14,193 nucleotides of DNA from Methanomassiliicoccales archaeon (GCA_028679985.1 JAJRAH010000110.1:1-14193), one strand, 5' to 3'; shown: positions 6,426 through 13,157, counted from the first letter of the stretch. Made by a program: numbers and translations. The notes: a model not told the origin generated them from the letters alone.

Positions 6426-6842
6426 CTAAGCCTTCTTATCCCAGACCTGTTTCGTCCGATTCAGGTCTTCCTTCATCCTCACATATTCGTCCCTGGTTAT
6501 CTGCCCTGTCGCGTATCTCTGATCAAGAATCTGGAGAGCGGTTTTTCCATTCACTTCGCGTGCAATCTTGCGATCATCGGCCGAGTCTTTCCTGCTTGAA
6601 CTATCTTTGAAGTCGCCCAACCATTGTCCCCAGGTCACTGCAGAGATTATCAAGGCGAGGATGATCGCGATGATGAAGAACGCCGCAAGAATAATCACTA
6701 TCCATATCGCGACGGATAATCCGCTCATCTGGGAAAAGCTATCCGATCCAAAAGGAGAGCTGAGAACAAGCACTATGAAACCGAAAAAGAGCAGAAGAAC
6801 GACGGACGCTACAATGAGCCCGAATTTCGTTCGATCATTCAT
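6426..6842 (-). CDS. Two-TM membrane protein with C-terminal SHOCT domain
   Basis: A 138-residue protein with two hydrophobic helices (about 8-29 and 43-70), a charged linker, and a C-terminal segment ALQILDQRYATGQITRDEY with M..DL after it. This L..R.a.GeIt.eEy...k..L pattern is the SHOCT (short C-terminal) domain. SHOCT domains often end small membrane proteins and are thought to aid oligomerisation; no enzymatic role is known. The ATG at 6842 follows a GAAATACACC box by about 22 bp, suggesting a leaderless message. It stands alone and is probably unrelated to the neighbouring enzymes. Confidence 0.75.
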   Translation of the reverse strand: MNDRTKFGLIVASVVLLLFFGFIVLVLSSPFGSDSFSQMSGLSVAIWIVIILAAFFIIAIILALIISAVTWGQWLGDFKDSSSRKDSADDRKIAREVNGKTALQILDQRYATGQITRDEYVRMKEDLNRTKQVWDKKA

Positions 6843-6863
6843 CTTCAGTATATCGCGTTCTGG

Positions 6864-6873
6864 TGTATTTCAA
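6864..6873 (-). promoter_or_regulatory. TATA-like box of the SHOCT gene
   Basis: GAAATACACC on the minus strand is centred about 26 bp from the ATG at 6842, predicting a leaderless transcript. Confidence 0.5.
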
Positions 6874-6943
6874 ACCGAACTCCCTAGGCGTCTCCAATTA
6901 AAAGAGATTGACAGTGAATGGTCTCCGGTTTTTCAGTGAAATG

Positions 6944-7061
6944 TGCGGGGGGAGGGATTTGAACCCTCGGACCCCTTCGGGACAGAATGCCCTACGAATG
7001 CTCAATGCCGCACGCAATCGACTTAAGTCCTGCGCTTTTGGCCAAGCTTAGCTACCCCCGC
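6944..7061 (-). tRNA. tRNA-Leu(UAA) with a 33-nt intron
   Basis: On the minus strand the acceptor GCGGGGG (7055-7061) pairs with CCCCCGC (6945-6951), with discriminator A at 6944 and no encoded CCA. The D-arm is GCU...AGC, the T-arm GAGGG-UUCAAAU-CCCUC, and a long variable arm (CCC GAA GGG) marks class II. The anticodon stem is CAGGA/UUCUG (one G-U pair) and the loop C-U-UAA-G | A gives anticodon UAA (7023-7025). The intron lies at the standard 37/38 position. Mature length is 85 nt. A TATA-like box precedes it. Confidence 0.93.
6989..7021 (-). other. Bulge-helix-bulge tRNA intron
   Basis: Numbering from the tRNA 5' end, the 4-bp central helix is C35-G71, U36-G70, U37-A69, A38-U68. It is flanked by 3-nt bulges 39-41 and 72-74, with cuts after 40 and 73. 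An outer intron stem (C42-G67, G43-C66, A44-U65, then U46-A63, G47-C62, C48-G61) completes the structure. This is the strict motif cut by archaeal splicing endonuclease. Confidence 0.9.
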
Positions 7062-7090
7062 AGAGATGCTGGATGACGATTGATAGAAGA

Positions 7091-7098
7091 CTATATCA
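7091..7098 (-). promoter_or_regulatory. TATA-like box of the tRNA gene
   Basis: TGATATAG on the minus strand lies about 34 bp before the mature 5' end of tRNA-Leu, leaving a short 5' trailer for RNase P to remove. Confidence 0.5.
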
Positions 7099-7149
7099 TG
7101 CTTTTGAGACGACGACCCTTATACTATGGAAGTCAAACATGACTTGAAT

Positions 7150-8475
7150 TTAGGTTGCCTTCAGCTCTCTCCCAAGCTTGTCCACTATTATCTCCTCAAG
7201 GGTCGGATGGCCTATCTCGCACAACTCGTATCTGACCCTGACAATCGGCTTGTTCACCTTGATGACTCGGTGCAGATCGACAGGAGTCCCGGACACGACG
7301 ACATCGCAATCTGCTCTGTTTATTGTGTCCTCTAACTCCCTGACTTGGTCATTTCCGTATCCCATTGCAGGAAGGAGCTTGCCTATGTGTGGATATTTCC
7401 TAAACATCTCCTCGATAGAACCGACTGCATAGGGACGTGGATCGATGATTTCCTCCGCCCCGTAGTCTTCTGCAGCGATTGTCCCAGCACCGTATGTCAT
7501 GCCGCCGTGGGTCACTGTCGGCCCATCCTCAACGACTAGAACTCTCTTCCCCCGTATGTCATCTGGACGATCGACAAGTATCGGCGAAGCTGCCTCGATG
7601 ATCGTCGCGTCCGGATTCATTGACTTGATGTTCTCCCGAACCGTCAAGATGTCCTGTCGGTCCGCCGTCTGAATCTTGTTTATGATCACCACGTCCGCCA
7701 TCCTGACGTTCGTCTCGCCCGGATGAAATGTCATTTCATGTCCTGGTCTATGAGGGTCGGCGACGACGATATGGAGGTCAGACCTGTAGAAAGGCACATC
7801 ATTGTTACCTCCGTCCCAGACGATCACGTCCGCCTCCTTCTCGGCCTCTCTGAGAATCCTCCCATAGTCCACTCCTGCGTACACCACTATCCCCTTGTCG
7901 ATCAAAGGCTCGTACTCCTCTCGCTCCTCGATCGTGCATTCATTCTTGATGAGATCGTCGTACGTGGCGAAACGCTGGACCGCTTGTTTCTTCAGATCAC
8001 CGTATGGCATCGGATGACGGACGGCGACGACATCCAGACCCCTGTCCCTCAGAATCGCGCATATTTTTCGAGTAGTCTGACTCTTCCCGGAGCCGGTCCT
8101 GACCGCTCCCACGCTGATAATCGGTACACTCGATCTCAGAACGATCTTGGAGTTGCCCATCAGTCGGAAATCAGCTCCCGAAGCCAACACCAAAGAGGCC
8201 TTGTGCATGACTTCAACGTGCGAAATGTCGCTGTACGCAAATACGACCTGCTCGACATTGTGCTTCTTGATCAGACTGGAAAGCTCAGCCTCGGCGAATA
8301 TCGGAATTCCTCCGGGATAGAGCCCACCAGCAAGCTCAGAGGGATACCTCCTACCTTCGATGTTTGGTATTTGCGTGGCTGTGAATGCGACGACTTCATA
8401 GATCGGATTGTCCCTGAAGTATGTGTTGAAATTGTGGAAGTCGCGTCCGGCGGCTCCCATTATTATGACCCTCAT
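7150..8475 (-). CDS. COG2403 P-loop protein, cyclic 2,3-diphosphoglycerate synthase-like
   Basis: A 441-residue cytosolic P-loop protein. It has an N-terminal Rossmann-like domain (MRVIIMGAAGRDFHNF, with FTATQIP and GGLYPGGIPIF), Walker A in VRTGSGKSQTT (125-135), a DGGNND acidic motif (221-226), NK (266-267) as in GTPases, and a conserved tail with EDGPTVTHGG (316-325) and PRPYAVGS (346-353). These are marks of COG2403, long called predicted GTPase and now generally annotated as cyclic 2,3-diphosphoglycerate synthase, which closes 2,3-DPG to the thermoprotectant cDPG using ATP. Whether this member makes cDPG cannot be told from sequence. I chose the ATG at 8475 because the conserved fold begins there; the open frame extends 58 codons upstream without conserved features. 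A GTG at 8484 is an alternative. Confidence 0.8.
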   Translation of the reverse strand: MRVIIMGAAGRDFHNFNTYFRDNPIYEVVAFTATQIPNIEGRRYPSELAGGLYPGGIPIFAEAELSSLIKKHNVEQVVFAYSDISHVEVMHKASLVLASGADFRLMGNSKIVLRSSVPIISVGAVRTGSGKSQTTRKICAILRDRGLDVVAVRHPMPYGDLKKQAVQRFATYDDLIKNECTIEEREEYEPLIDKGIVVYAGVDYGRILREAEKEADVIVWDGGNNDVPFYRSDLHIVVADPHRPGHEMTFHPGETNVRMADVVIINKIQTADRQDILTVRENIKSMNPDATIIEAASPILVDRPDDIRGKRVLVVEDGPTVTHGGMTYGAGTIAAEDYGAEEIIDPRPYAVGSIEEMFRKYPHIGKLLPAMGYGNDQVRELEDTINRADCDVVVSGTPVDLHRVIKVNKPIVRVRYELCEIGHPTLEEIIVDKLGRELKAT

Positions 8476-8514
8476 TCTTTTCACTCGTCCTGCCCCCGTG
8501 TCAATAGTAGGCAA

Positions 8515-8523
8515 TCGTATTTC
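8515..8523 (-). promoter_or_regulatory. TATA-like box of the COG2403 gene
   Basis: AGAAATACG on the minus strand predicts a transcript start near 8493, about 18 nt before the ATG at 8475. It supports the internal start over the longer open frame. Confidence 0.45.
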
Positions 8524-8629
8524 TGGTTTCTGTGACGCTTGCTGGCAATTGACATTCGAGGGCGAACACATCGAGAGATCCGGAAGACTCAGCAAATTCG
8601 TCGACGCCAGTCGTCTGATACGCAAAGAT

Positions 8630-9079
8630 ATGAGTACCTTCAGTCCCATTCAAGATGCGATGAGCTACCGCATCCCTCCAGCGGACGTTTTGGCGGAGGC
8701 AATCGTCGAGGCCCTGAAGGGTCGCCCAATGGTAGTTTCTCAGCGGAAACTGACTACCATGGTGCTCAAGAAGTTGAGGGAGAAGGATCCTGATTTCACT
8801 GCGACAGAGGAGCGAATCAGGAAGTTGGCAATTGACCGCAGTCTGGCGACGATAGAGATCCATGCCAGGGAGGCAGAAGAGAGGAGCCGCCACGGTCGAT
8901 GCCCAGTGTGCTCTTCAAAGATGAAAAGAATCCAGAATGAGACTATTTTCGGAGGGACTGTGACTTTGGGACACAAGTGCACCAAGTGCCCCTACTGGAC
9001 TGGTCTGAATCGGAGAATACCGATTCGCTATGTCTTCTATGGAGACGATTTCAAAGGTCCTGCGCACAAGGAACTGTGA
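8630..9079 (+). CDS. Uncharacterised protein: helical/winged-helix-like N-domain plus C4 zinc ribbon
   Basis: A 149-residue protein. Residues ~15-80 are helical with a winged-helix flavour (LAEAIVEALKGRP, QRKLTTMVLKKLRE, TEERIRKLAIDR). A zinc ribbon follows with CPVC (91-94) and CTKC (117-120), ending in a strand-rich RRIPIRYVFYGDD. The layout suggests a DNA- or RNA-binding regulator, or a translation/transcription accessory factor, of archaeal type. I do not recognise a named family. The open frame extends far upstream over the divergent COG2403 gene; ATG 8630 is the first sensible start, and ATG 8660 is an alternative. No clear TATA box is seen. Confidence 0.7.
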   Translation: MSTFSPIQDAMSYRIPPADVLAEAIVEALKGRPMVVSQRKLTTMVLKKLREKDPDFTATEERIRKLAIDRSLATIEIHAREAEERSRHGRCPVCSSKMKRIQNETIFGGTVTLGHKCTKCPYWTGLNRRIPIRYVFYGDDFKGPAHKEL

Positions 9080-9118
9080 ACGGTGCTTTGTGTCTGACCT
9101 AATTGAGATCCCCAAACG

Positions 9119-9127
9119 ACTATATAT
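9119..9127 (+). promoter_or_regulatory. TATA box of the CooT-like gene
   Basis: ACTATATAT is centred about 27 bp before the first transcribed base if the mRNA begins near the ATG at 9153, i.e. leaderless. Confidence 0.6.
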
Positions 9128-9152
9128 CTGGACTGATGCGTCTTCATGACGT

Positions 9153-9344
9153 ATGTGCGAGTCTTCAGTCTTCTTGGAAGATAAGGGTGAGATTCGTGAG
9201 ATCATGAATCGCGTCAGCAGAATAGTCATGGAAGGAGACGACGCGACCTGCATCGACGTAGTCGGGGAACAGATGACGCTCCAGAACGTCAAGCTGAGAG
9301 AGGCGAACCTACTAAGCCGCGGAATAGTCTTCGGAAGGATTTGA
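9153..9344 (+). CDS. CooT-family nickel-binding protein (COG1532)
   Basis: A 63-residue all-beta protein starting MCES and ending in LLSRGIVFG. The order MCE..VFL..., GEIREIM..V, ME-GD-, DVVGE and KLREANLLSRGIV follows the CooT family. In Rhodospirillum CooT, a dimer binds Ni(II) through Cys2 and serves carbon monoxide dehydrogenase maturation. Cys2 is present here, and a second cysteine lies at ~33. The leaderless ATG at 9153 keeps Cys2 in place. It stands alone, 3 kb from cdhD/cdhE; delivery of nickel to CODH/ACS is a reasonable inference. Members were earlier annotated as predicted RNA-binding proteins. Confidence 0.82.
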   Translation: MCESSVFLEDKGEIREIMNRVSRIVMEGDDATCIDVVGEQMTLQNVKLREANLLSRGIVFGRI

Positions 9345-9385
9345 AGGCCTCCGAATCGCTTCTCGCATCCGACAAAACGCACAGT

Positions 9386-9434
9386 CCAACCTGATCTGCC
9401 CGTAAGACAGGTCTCCCTGAAGACCCCAAGTTGG
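9386..9434. repeat. Nested inverted repeats between convergent genes
   Basis: CCAAC (9386-9390) pairs with GTTGG (9430-9434), enclosing GGTCT (9410-9414)/AGACC (9421-9425). It sits between the stops of cooT-like (+) and crotonase (-), so it may be a shared transcript end. There is no T-tract; weak. Confidence 0.25.
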
Positions 9435-9461
9435 ATGAACGGCGCATCACTTGCCCGGAGA

Positions 9462-10244
9462 TCAGTCGCCTGTGAATTTCGGATCCCTCTTCTCAAGGAA
9501 CGCTTTCATACCTTCCTTCTGGTCGTCTGTCGCGAAGCAAACGGCAAACCCCTTGGACTCCAAGGCGAGACCGGTTTCAAGATCGACATCGACACCCTCG
9601 TTGATGAGCTGCTTCGCCATCATCACAGCAACCTGAGCTCTCGAGGCGATCGTTCTGGCCATTGCCTTCGCCTCTTCCATCAGCTTGTCCGCGGGCACTA
9701 CCTTGTTGACAAGACCGATTCTGAGCGCCTCCTCCGCGGTAATCATGTCACCTGTCATGATGAGCTCCTTGGCCTTCATCTTCCCAAGGAGTCGCACCAT
9801 CCTTTGAGTGCCTCCGAACCCAGGCGGTATGCCAATCTTCACCTCGGGCTGCCCAATCTTCGCCTTCTCCGATGCAATGACGATGTCGCAGGACATGAGA
9901 ATCTCGCACCCGCCCCCTAACGCGTATCCGTTCAAAGCTGCGATTACTGGTTTTGGGAATCTGTCAATCCTGAGTAATACAGAGTTGCCGAACTCGGAGA
10001 ATTCCTTCGCCTTCTTTGGCGTGAGGGACGCCATCTCTCCGATGTCCGCGCCAGCCACGAAGGCCTTGTCCCCGGCGCCGGTGATGATCACTACTTTGAC
10101 TCCGCTGTCGCATTCCAGCTCCTTGAAACACGCAGCCAGCTCCGAAAGAACATCCGTTCTCAAAGCATTCAGCACTTTGGGCCTGTTTATCGTAACTACG
10201 GCGATCTCACCATCTCTGTCCACCAGAATATGCTCGTATGCCAT
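9462..10244 (-). CDS. Enoyl-CoA hydratase/isomerase family protein (crotonase)
   Basis: A 260-residue crotonase of exactly the usual length. The oxyanion-hole segment is AGADIG (64-69) with GGGCE (110-114). Both catalytic glutamates of hydratases are present: Glu114 in GGGCEILMSCD and Glu134 in GQPEVKIGIPPGFGGTQR. It should hydrate short-chain trans-2-enoyl-CoA such as crotonyl-CoA, in fatty-acid or amino-acid oxidation or butyrate-type pathways. The ATG at 10244 is preceded by GGAGGG (10251-10256). No acyl-CoA or hydroxyacyl-CoA dehydrogenase gene is adjacent, so the pathway is undefined; the PaaK-like ligase 8 kb away is the only other acyl-CoA enzyme here. Confidence 0.92.
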   Translation of the reverse strand: MAYEHILVDRDGEIAVVTINRPKVLNALRTDVLSELAACFKELECDSGVKVVIITGAGDKAFVAGADIGEMASLTPKKAKEFSEFGNSVLLRIDRFPKPVIAALNGYALGGGCEILMSCDIVIASEKAKIGQPEVKIGIPPGFGGTQRMVRLLGKMKAKELIMTGDMITAEEALRIGLVNKVVPADKLMEEAKAMARTIASRAQVAVMMAKQLINEGVDVDLETGLALESKGFAVCFATDDQKEGMKAFLEKRDPKFTGD

Positions 10245-10277
10245 ATCTTGCCCTCCGTTCCGCCAATCCGATTCCGT

Positions 10278-10285
10278 GCATAAAT
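10278..10285 (-). promoter_or_regulatory. TATA-like box of the crotonase gene
   Basis: ATTTATGC on the minus strand predicts a transcript start near 10255, leaving an ~11-nt leader that carries the GGAGGG ribosome binding site. Confidence 0.5.
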
Positions 10286-10877
10286 CCTTTTTCAGTCTCC
10301 GCCTGTCGCAGAGACCGTCAAATCCAATCTGATTCCCCCAGCGTCTACTTCAACCATGTTGATCGATATGGGTTCCTTGTCTTGGAGGGGGAGCATGTGG
10401 TAGTGAGCCGAACGGTGCCGCAATGCCTATTGAACCCTGCGGATGAGCAGATTTTGGACTAGGAATCTCGATTGGAAAGAATCAATCATGTAGGGGCGAG
10501 TGGAACAGTTCTTTGCAGTCTACGATGCTTCTCGCGCTGCGTGAGCGACCGTAGTAGGGATACGAGTCGTTCAAGGTCTTCAGGGTGAAATTCGAAGGAG
10601 TATGGAAACCTCAAACGGGTTCTCCATATCCTTCCCTCAAACGCTGTGAAAATCGCTGCCTCGTCAGTTCCCCGATCAAGGATGACACCAAGTATCACTT
10701 TCTCACGAAGCACGATGAGGATTTCGCGATCGAAGGGACGAAGGGTGCCCCGGGGGCATCAGACAGATGATCAAGAGCCTCCAGATTCCAGATAATGTGG
10801 CTTCGGATATCGAGGATAGGACTCGAGAAGACATTGCCTAACGCATCATCCAAAAGGCTGAGAATCAGACCAAGAGA
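10286..10877. other. Intergenic stretch with only doubtful small ORFs
   Basis: About 590 bp lacks a convincing gene. On the plus strand, 10341-10462 reads as protein-like (RYGFLVLEGEHVVVSRTVP, ending at TAG) but has no start codon of its own with a ribosome binding site, so it may be a gene remnant. A 75-codon minus-strand frame is listed separately. A 24-codon ATG frame at 10768-10842 also lacks support. No known RNA gene was recognised. Confidence 0.4.
10486..10713 (-). CDS. Doubtful 75-residue protein
   Basis: A GTG-initiated frame encoding a small basic protein with a hydrophobic strand (KVILGVILDRG) and an amphipathic helix (EDLERLVSLLRSL). The composition looks natural and the frame is open upstream to a TGA, but there is no ATG, no Shine-Dalgarno and no recognised family. 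It may be chance coding potential or a decayed gene. Confidence 0.25.
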   Translation of the reverse strand: MLREKVILGVILDRGTDEAAIFTAFEGRIWRTRLRFPYSFEFHPEDLERLVSLLRSLTQREKHRRLQRTVPLAPT

Positions 10878-10888
10878 ATCTTTATGAA
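10878..10888 (+). promoter_or_regulatory. TATA-like box of the ACT-domain gene
   Basis: ATCTTTATGAA is centred about 26 bp before 10911, giving a leader of about 8 nt ahead of the ATG at 10919. Confidence 0.45.
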
Positions 10889-10918
10889 TTGCGATAACAT
10901 TGGACCGTCGGGCTGAGA

Positions 10919-11851
10919 ATGAGACTCTGGGATTTCGGAAGACTGCACAATTCCAAGGTGAAGATCAGCGATAGGATTGGCAAACCGCTCGGCTTGGTCG
11001 ATGGGAGCCAGGTGTTCAGCACGATGTTCCGATACGACTACAACGGACGACACAGCTACGAAATCGTGCTCTCGACCTTTGGGCCGGAGAACTACAGACA
11101 GATTTGCTCCGCTACGTTCTACATGCTAGATGTCCCCGGCGCGTGCGCGCAGATCGCGAAGTACTTGGGAGAGAGAAACATCGACATACTGAACTCGGTC
11201 TCGCTGAGCATGATATCCAATGTATGTATGATGTGGAAGATGCTCATCGACCTGAGCTATTTCGGAGACCCCAATACGCTCAAGGAAGAGTTCGACCGTC
11301 TCAAGAGAGATCAGGCCCCTGCGATAGAGAAGGTGGAGGCGATGGAAATCGAACCTTCACACATCAGTGACAGGTACACCAAGGGTGTTGTCGCGCCGAG
11401 CGCAGTCGGGCGGACGAGGACTACCAGGAAGATGCACAGGACGCCTTCGATCATCAAGAACGGCGAGTTCGAGATACCCTCTGACTACATCAGCATCATC
11501 GAGGGAATCGGAGAGGGACAGATGGTTATGATGGTCGGAGACACTGACTCATGGGTCCTGTCTATTACGTTCCTCAATCCCAACACGCAATTGATGGAGA
11601 TCGACTTCACGATTCCTGATAGGCCAGGAGCGATATATGAGGTCACCAGTGCCTTGTCGAAGCACAACATCAATCTGATATCCGTGTACACGAAGGTGCT
11701 CGTCTACTATGATACTATGACGCTCGAACTCGTTGCGGACGTCAGCAATTCCGACCTAGATGCCGACGGCCTCAGAACCAGACTGAATGAGATCCTTGCC
11801 GGCCTTAGAGGCAAGTACAGTCTGTCCGCCTGTAAGCCGATAGACGTCTAG
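10919..11851 (+). CDS. Double ACT-domain protein, function unknown
   Basis: A 310-residue soluble protein with two ACT modules. The first (about 65-115) has FYMLDVPGACAQIAKYLGE then NIDILNS; the second (about 226-275) has IDFTIPDRPGAIYEVTSALS then NINLISV. Both show the P-G turn that binds amino acids in ACT regulators. The N-terminal ~60 residues and the basic linker (RTRTTRK, 165-171) match nothing I recognise; there is no catalytic domain such as prephenate dehydratase or aspartokinase. It is probably a stand-alone amino-acid-responsive regulator. It lies 350 bp upstream of cdhD on the same strand, separated by an inverted repeat and a fresh TATA box, so it is probably a separate transcript. 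Confidence 0.75.
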   Translation: MRLWDFGRLHNSKVKISDRIGKPLGLVDGSQVFSTMFRYDYNGRHSYEIVLSTFGPENYRQICSATFYMLDVPGACAQIAKYLGERNIDILNSVSLSMISNVCMMWKMLIDLSYFGDPNTLKEEFDRLKRDQAPAIEKVEAMEIEPSHISDRYTKGVVAPSAVGRTRTTRKMHRTPSIIKNGEFEIPSDYISIIEGIGEGQMVMMVGDTDSWVLSITFLNPNTQLMEIDFTIPDRPGAIYEVTSALSKHNINLISVYTKVLVYYDTMTLELVADVSNSDLDADGLRTRLNEILAGLRGKYSLSACKPIDV

Positions 11852-11882
11852 CCTGAGAAGGATGCAGGAAACTAGTACACTC

Positions 11883-11907
11883 GATCACAGACAGGGAATA
11901 TGTGATC
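11883..11907. repeat. Perfect 7-bp inverted repeat GATCACA-N11-TGTGATC
   Basis: GATCACA (11883-11889) and TGTGATC (11901-11907) are perfect inverted copies centred about 43 bp past the ACT gene stop and ~100 bp before the cdhD TATA box. Spacing fits either an RNA stem-loop at the ACT transcript end or a dimeric regulator site. No T-tract follows. Confidence 0.35.
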
Positions 11908-11996
11908 ATAGGTTCTGCAGGATCGATGCCTCTCGGTTCGAAACGCGCTTGGGTTTTCGAGCGGACGCGTGAGCGGCCGATGGAAGCTGAAGAAAT

Positions 11997-12006
11997 CTTA
12001 AATACC
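11997..12006 (+). promoter_or_regulatory. TATA box of the cdhD-cdhE transcript
   Basis: CTTAAATACC is a strong archaeal TATA box, preceded by purines (GAAGAAAT) that could serve as BRE. The predicted transcript start near 12028 leaves an unusually long leader of ~170 nt. Confidence 0.6.
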
Positions 12007-12043
12007 GTGGGAATTGTGAATCAGCCATCTGCCCTCAGAGAAA

Positions 12044-12130
12044 ATGATTAACGAGCAGGAAGTCATTCCAGGACAAACATCAGAACCGACCGATGGAGTG
12101 CACAAGACGCATGGCGAGAAGCACGAATGA
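12044..12130 (+). CDS. Possible 28-codon upstream ORF in the cdhD leader
   Basis: ATG to TGA frame beginning MINEQEVIPGQ and ending HGEKHE, very polar, located about 16 nt after the predicted transcript start. It has no Shine-Dalgarno. It may be a regulatory leader peptide or chance; no homologue is known to me. Confidence 0.25.
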   Translation: MINEQEVIPGQTSEPTDGVHKTHGEKHE

Positions 12131-12184
12131 AGCGATGGCAATAAGAGATGATTGATGGACTTGGCCGAGATGCCTAGAATCGTT

Positions 12185-12194
12185 TGAGGAGTGA
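12185..12194 (+). promoter_or_regulatory. Ribosome binding site that decides the cdhD start
   Basis: GAGGAGTGAT is a near-consensus Shine-Dalgarno lying 5 nt before the GTG at 12200. The earlier in-frame GTG at 12191 lies inside it and is therefore unlikely. Confidence 0.65.
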
Positions 12195-12199
12195 TACGA

Positions 12200-13156
12200 G
12201 TGGGAGATGTGCCGATTCCCAGGGAGAAGTGGATAGGAAGGATAGGGACCGTCGAACTAGGTGCGACCTCTGCGGAAGGAGGGACTCGAGGTAGGAAGAT
12301 CTTCATCGGTGGTCAGACCGGGATGCCTTTCTTGACCTACGAGGGAGCGATGCCGAATAGACCGGCAATTGCGGGCGAGGTCGTAGACACGATTAGAGAT
12401 TATCCGGACCTTGCGAAGAAGCCCTTCGGCGATGCGATAAATGACGCAGCGGCGTGGGCGAAGGCCTGGGTCGATGAGTATGGAGCGGATCTGATCTGCC
12501 TCAGGCTCCTTTCGACGAATCCGGAAGAGGAGGACAGACCGGCCGAGGAAGCTGCCGAGACTGTCAGGCGGGTTCTCGAGGCCGTCAGTGTGCCGCTTAT
12601 CATCTACGGCTGCGGACACGAAGAGAAAGACGCGAAGACTATGGAGGCCGTGAGCAGGATAGCCGCGAAGGAGAGACTGCTGCTAGGCCAAGCCGAGGAG
12701 ACCGCGTACAAATCGATCTCGAAAGTGGCGATGGGCGGCGGCCATGCTATCATCGCCTTCTCGAACCTCGATATCAATCTGGCAAAGCAATTGAACATAC
12801 TCCTGAACGACATCGGAGTGAAGAAGGAGAATATCGTTATGGATCCGCTTCAGGCCAGTCTCGGGACCGGTCTGGAATACTCGTATTCGGTAAACGAGAG
12901 GATCGGCTTAGCTGCTCTTTCGGGCGACTCGATGTTGCAGATCCCGATGGTCTGTGATATCACCACTTCCTGGAAAACGCGGGAAGCTACAGAAGAGAAC
13001 GAGACCTACGGCAATCCTGAGACAAGGGCGGTATGGTGGGAGGCCGCCACTGGAATCGCAGCCTTGGTTTCCGGCGCGTCAATGCTCATTGTCAGGAGTC
13101 CCCATGCCGCGAGAATCCTGAATGACGCACTTGATGGCCTGTTGGGAGGTGAGTGA
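12200..13156 (+). CDS. cdhD: Acetyl-CoA decarbonylase/synthase delta subunit (corrinoid/Fe-S protein small subunit)
   Basis: A 318-residue TIM-barrel subunit of the corrinoid/iron-sulfur protein. With CdhE it carries the methyl group between tetrahydro(methano)pterin and the acetyl-CoA synthase A-cluster in the Wood-Ljungdahl pathway. Family hallmarks are KIFIGGQTGMPFLTYEGAMP (near the N-terminus), AIAGEVVD, YGADLICLRL, DINLAKQLNILLNDIGV, VMDPLQASLGTGLEYSYSV and SMLIVRSPHA. The length is normal for stand-alone archaeal/acetogen delta subunits, without the long N-terminal extension of some methanogen proteins. GTG 12200 is chosen from its ribosome binding site. It overlaps nothing upstream and is one base from cdhE. 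cdhA, cdhB and cdhC are not within the visible 5' side. Confidence 0.92.
   Translation: MGDVPIPREKWIGRIGTVELGATSAEGGTRGRKIFIGGQTGMPFLTYEGAMPNRPAIAGEVVDTIRDYPDLAKKPFGDAINDAAAWAKAWVDEYGADLICLRLLSTNPEEEDRPAEEAAETVRRVLEAVSVPLIIYGCGHEEKDAKTMEAVSRIAAKERLLLGQAEETAYKSISKVAMGGGHAIIAFSNLDINLAKQLNILLNDIGVKKENIVMDPLQASLGTGLEYSYSVNERIGLAALSGDSMLQIPMVCDITTSWKTREATEENETYGNPETRAVWWEAATGIAALVSGASMLIVRSPHAARILNDALDGLLGGE
13144..13153 (+). promoter_or_regulatory. Ribosome binding site of cdhE within the cdhD 3' end
   Basis: GGGAGGTGAG lies in the last codons of cdhD, 4 nt before the cdhE ATG, and supports translational coupling. Confidence 0.7.
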
Positions 13157-13157
13157 G

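Noticed and set aside
6173..6610. A 145-codon plus-strand open frame running from the spacer into the SHOCT gene
   Set aside because: No ribosome binding site or motif, and its second half is antisense to the SHOCT domain.
7723..8535. A 270-codon plus-strand open frame opposite the COG2403 gene
   Set aside because: Antisense shadow of a gene with Walker A and other conserved motifs; no ribosome binding site and no family resemblance.
8476..8649. N-terminal extension of the COG2403 protein
   Set aside because: The added 58 residues show no conserved feature, whereas the fold starts at MRVIIMGAAG and a TATA-like box lies within the extension.
11925..11960. GGTTCGAAAC resembling a tRNA T-loop/B-box
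   Set aside because: The flanking five bases on each side do not pair, and no acceptor or anticodon arm can be drawn around it.
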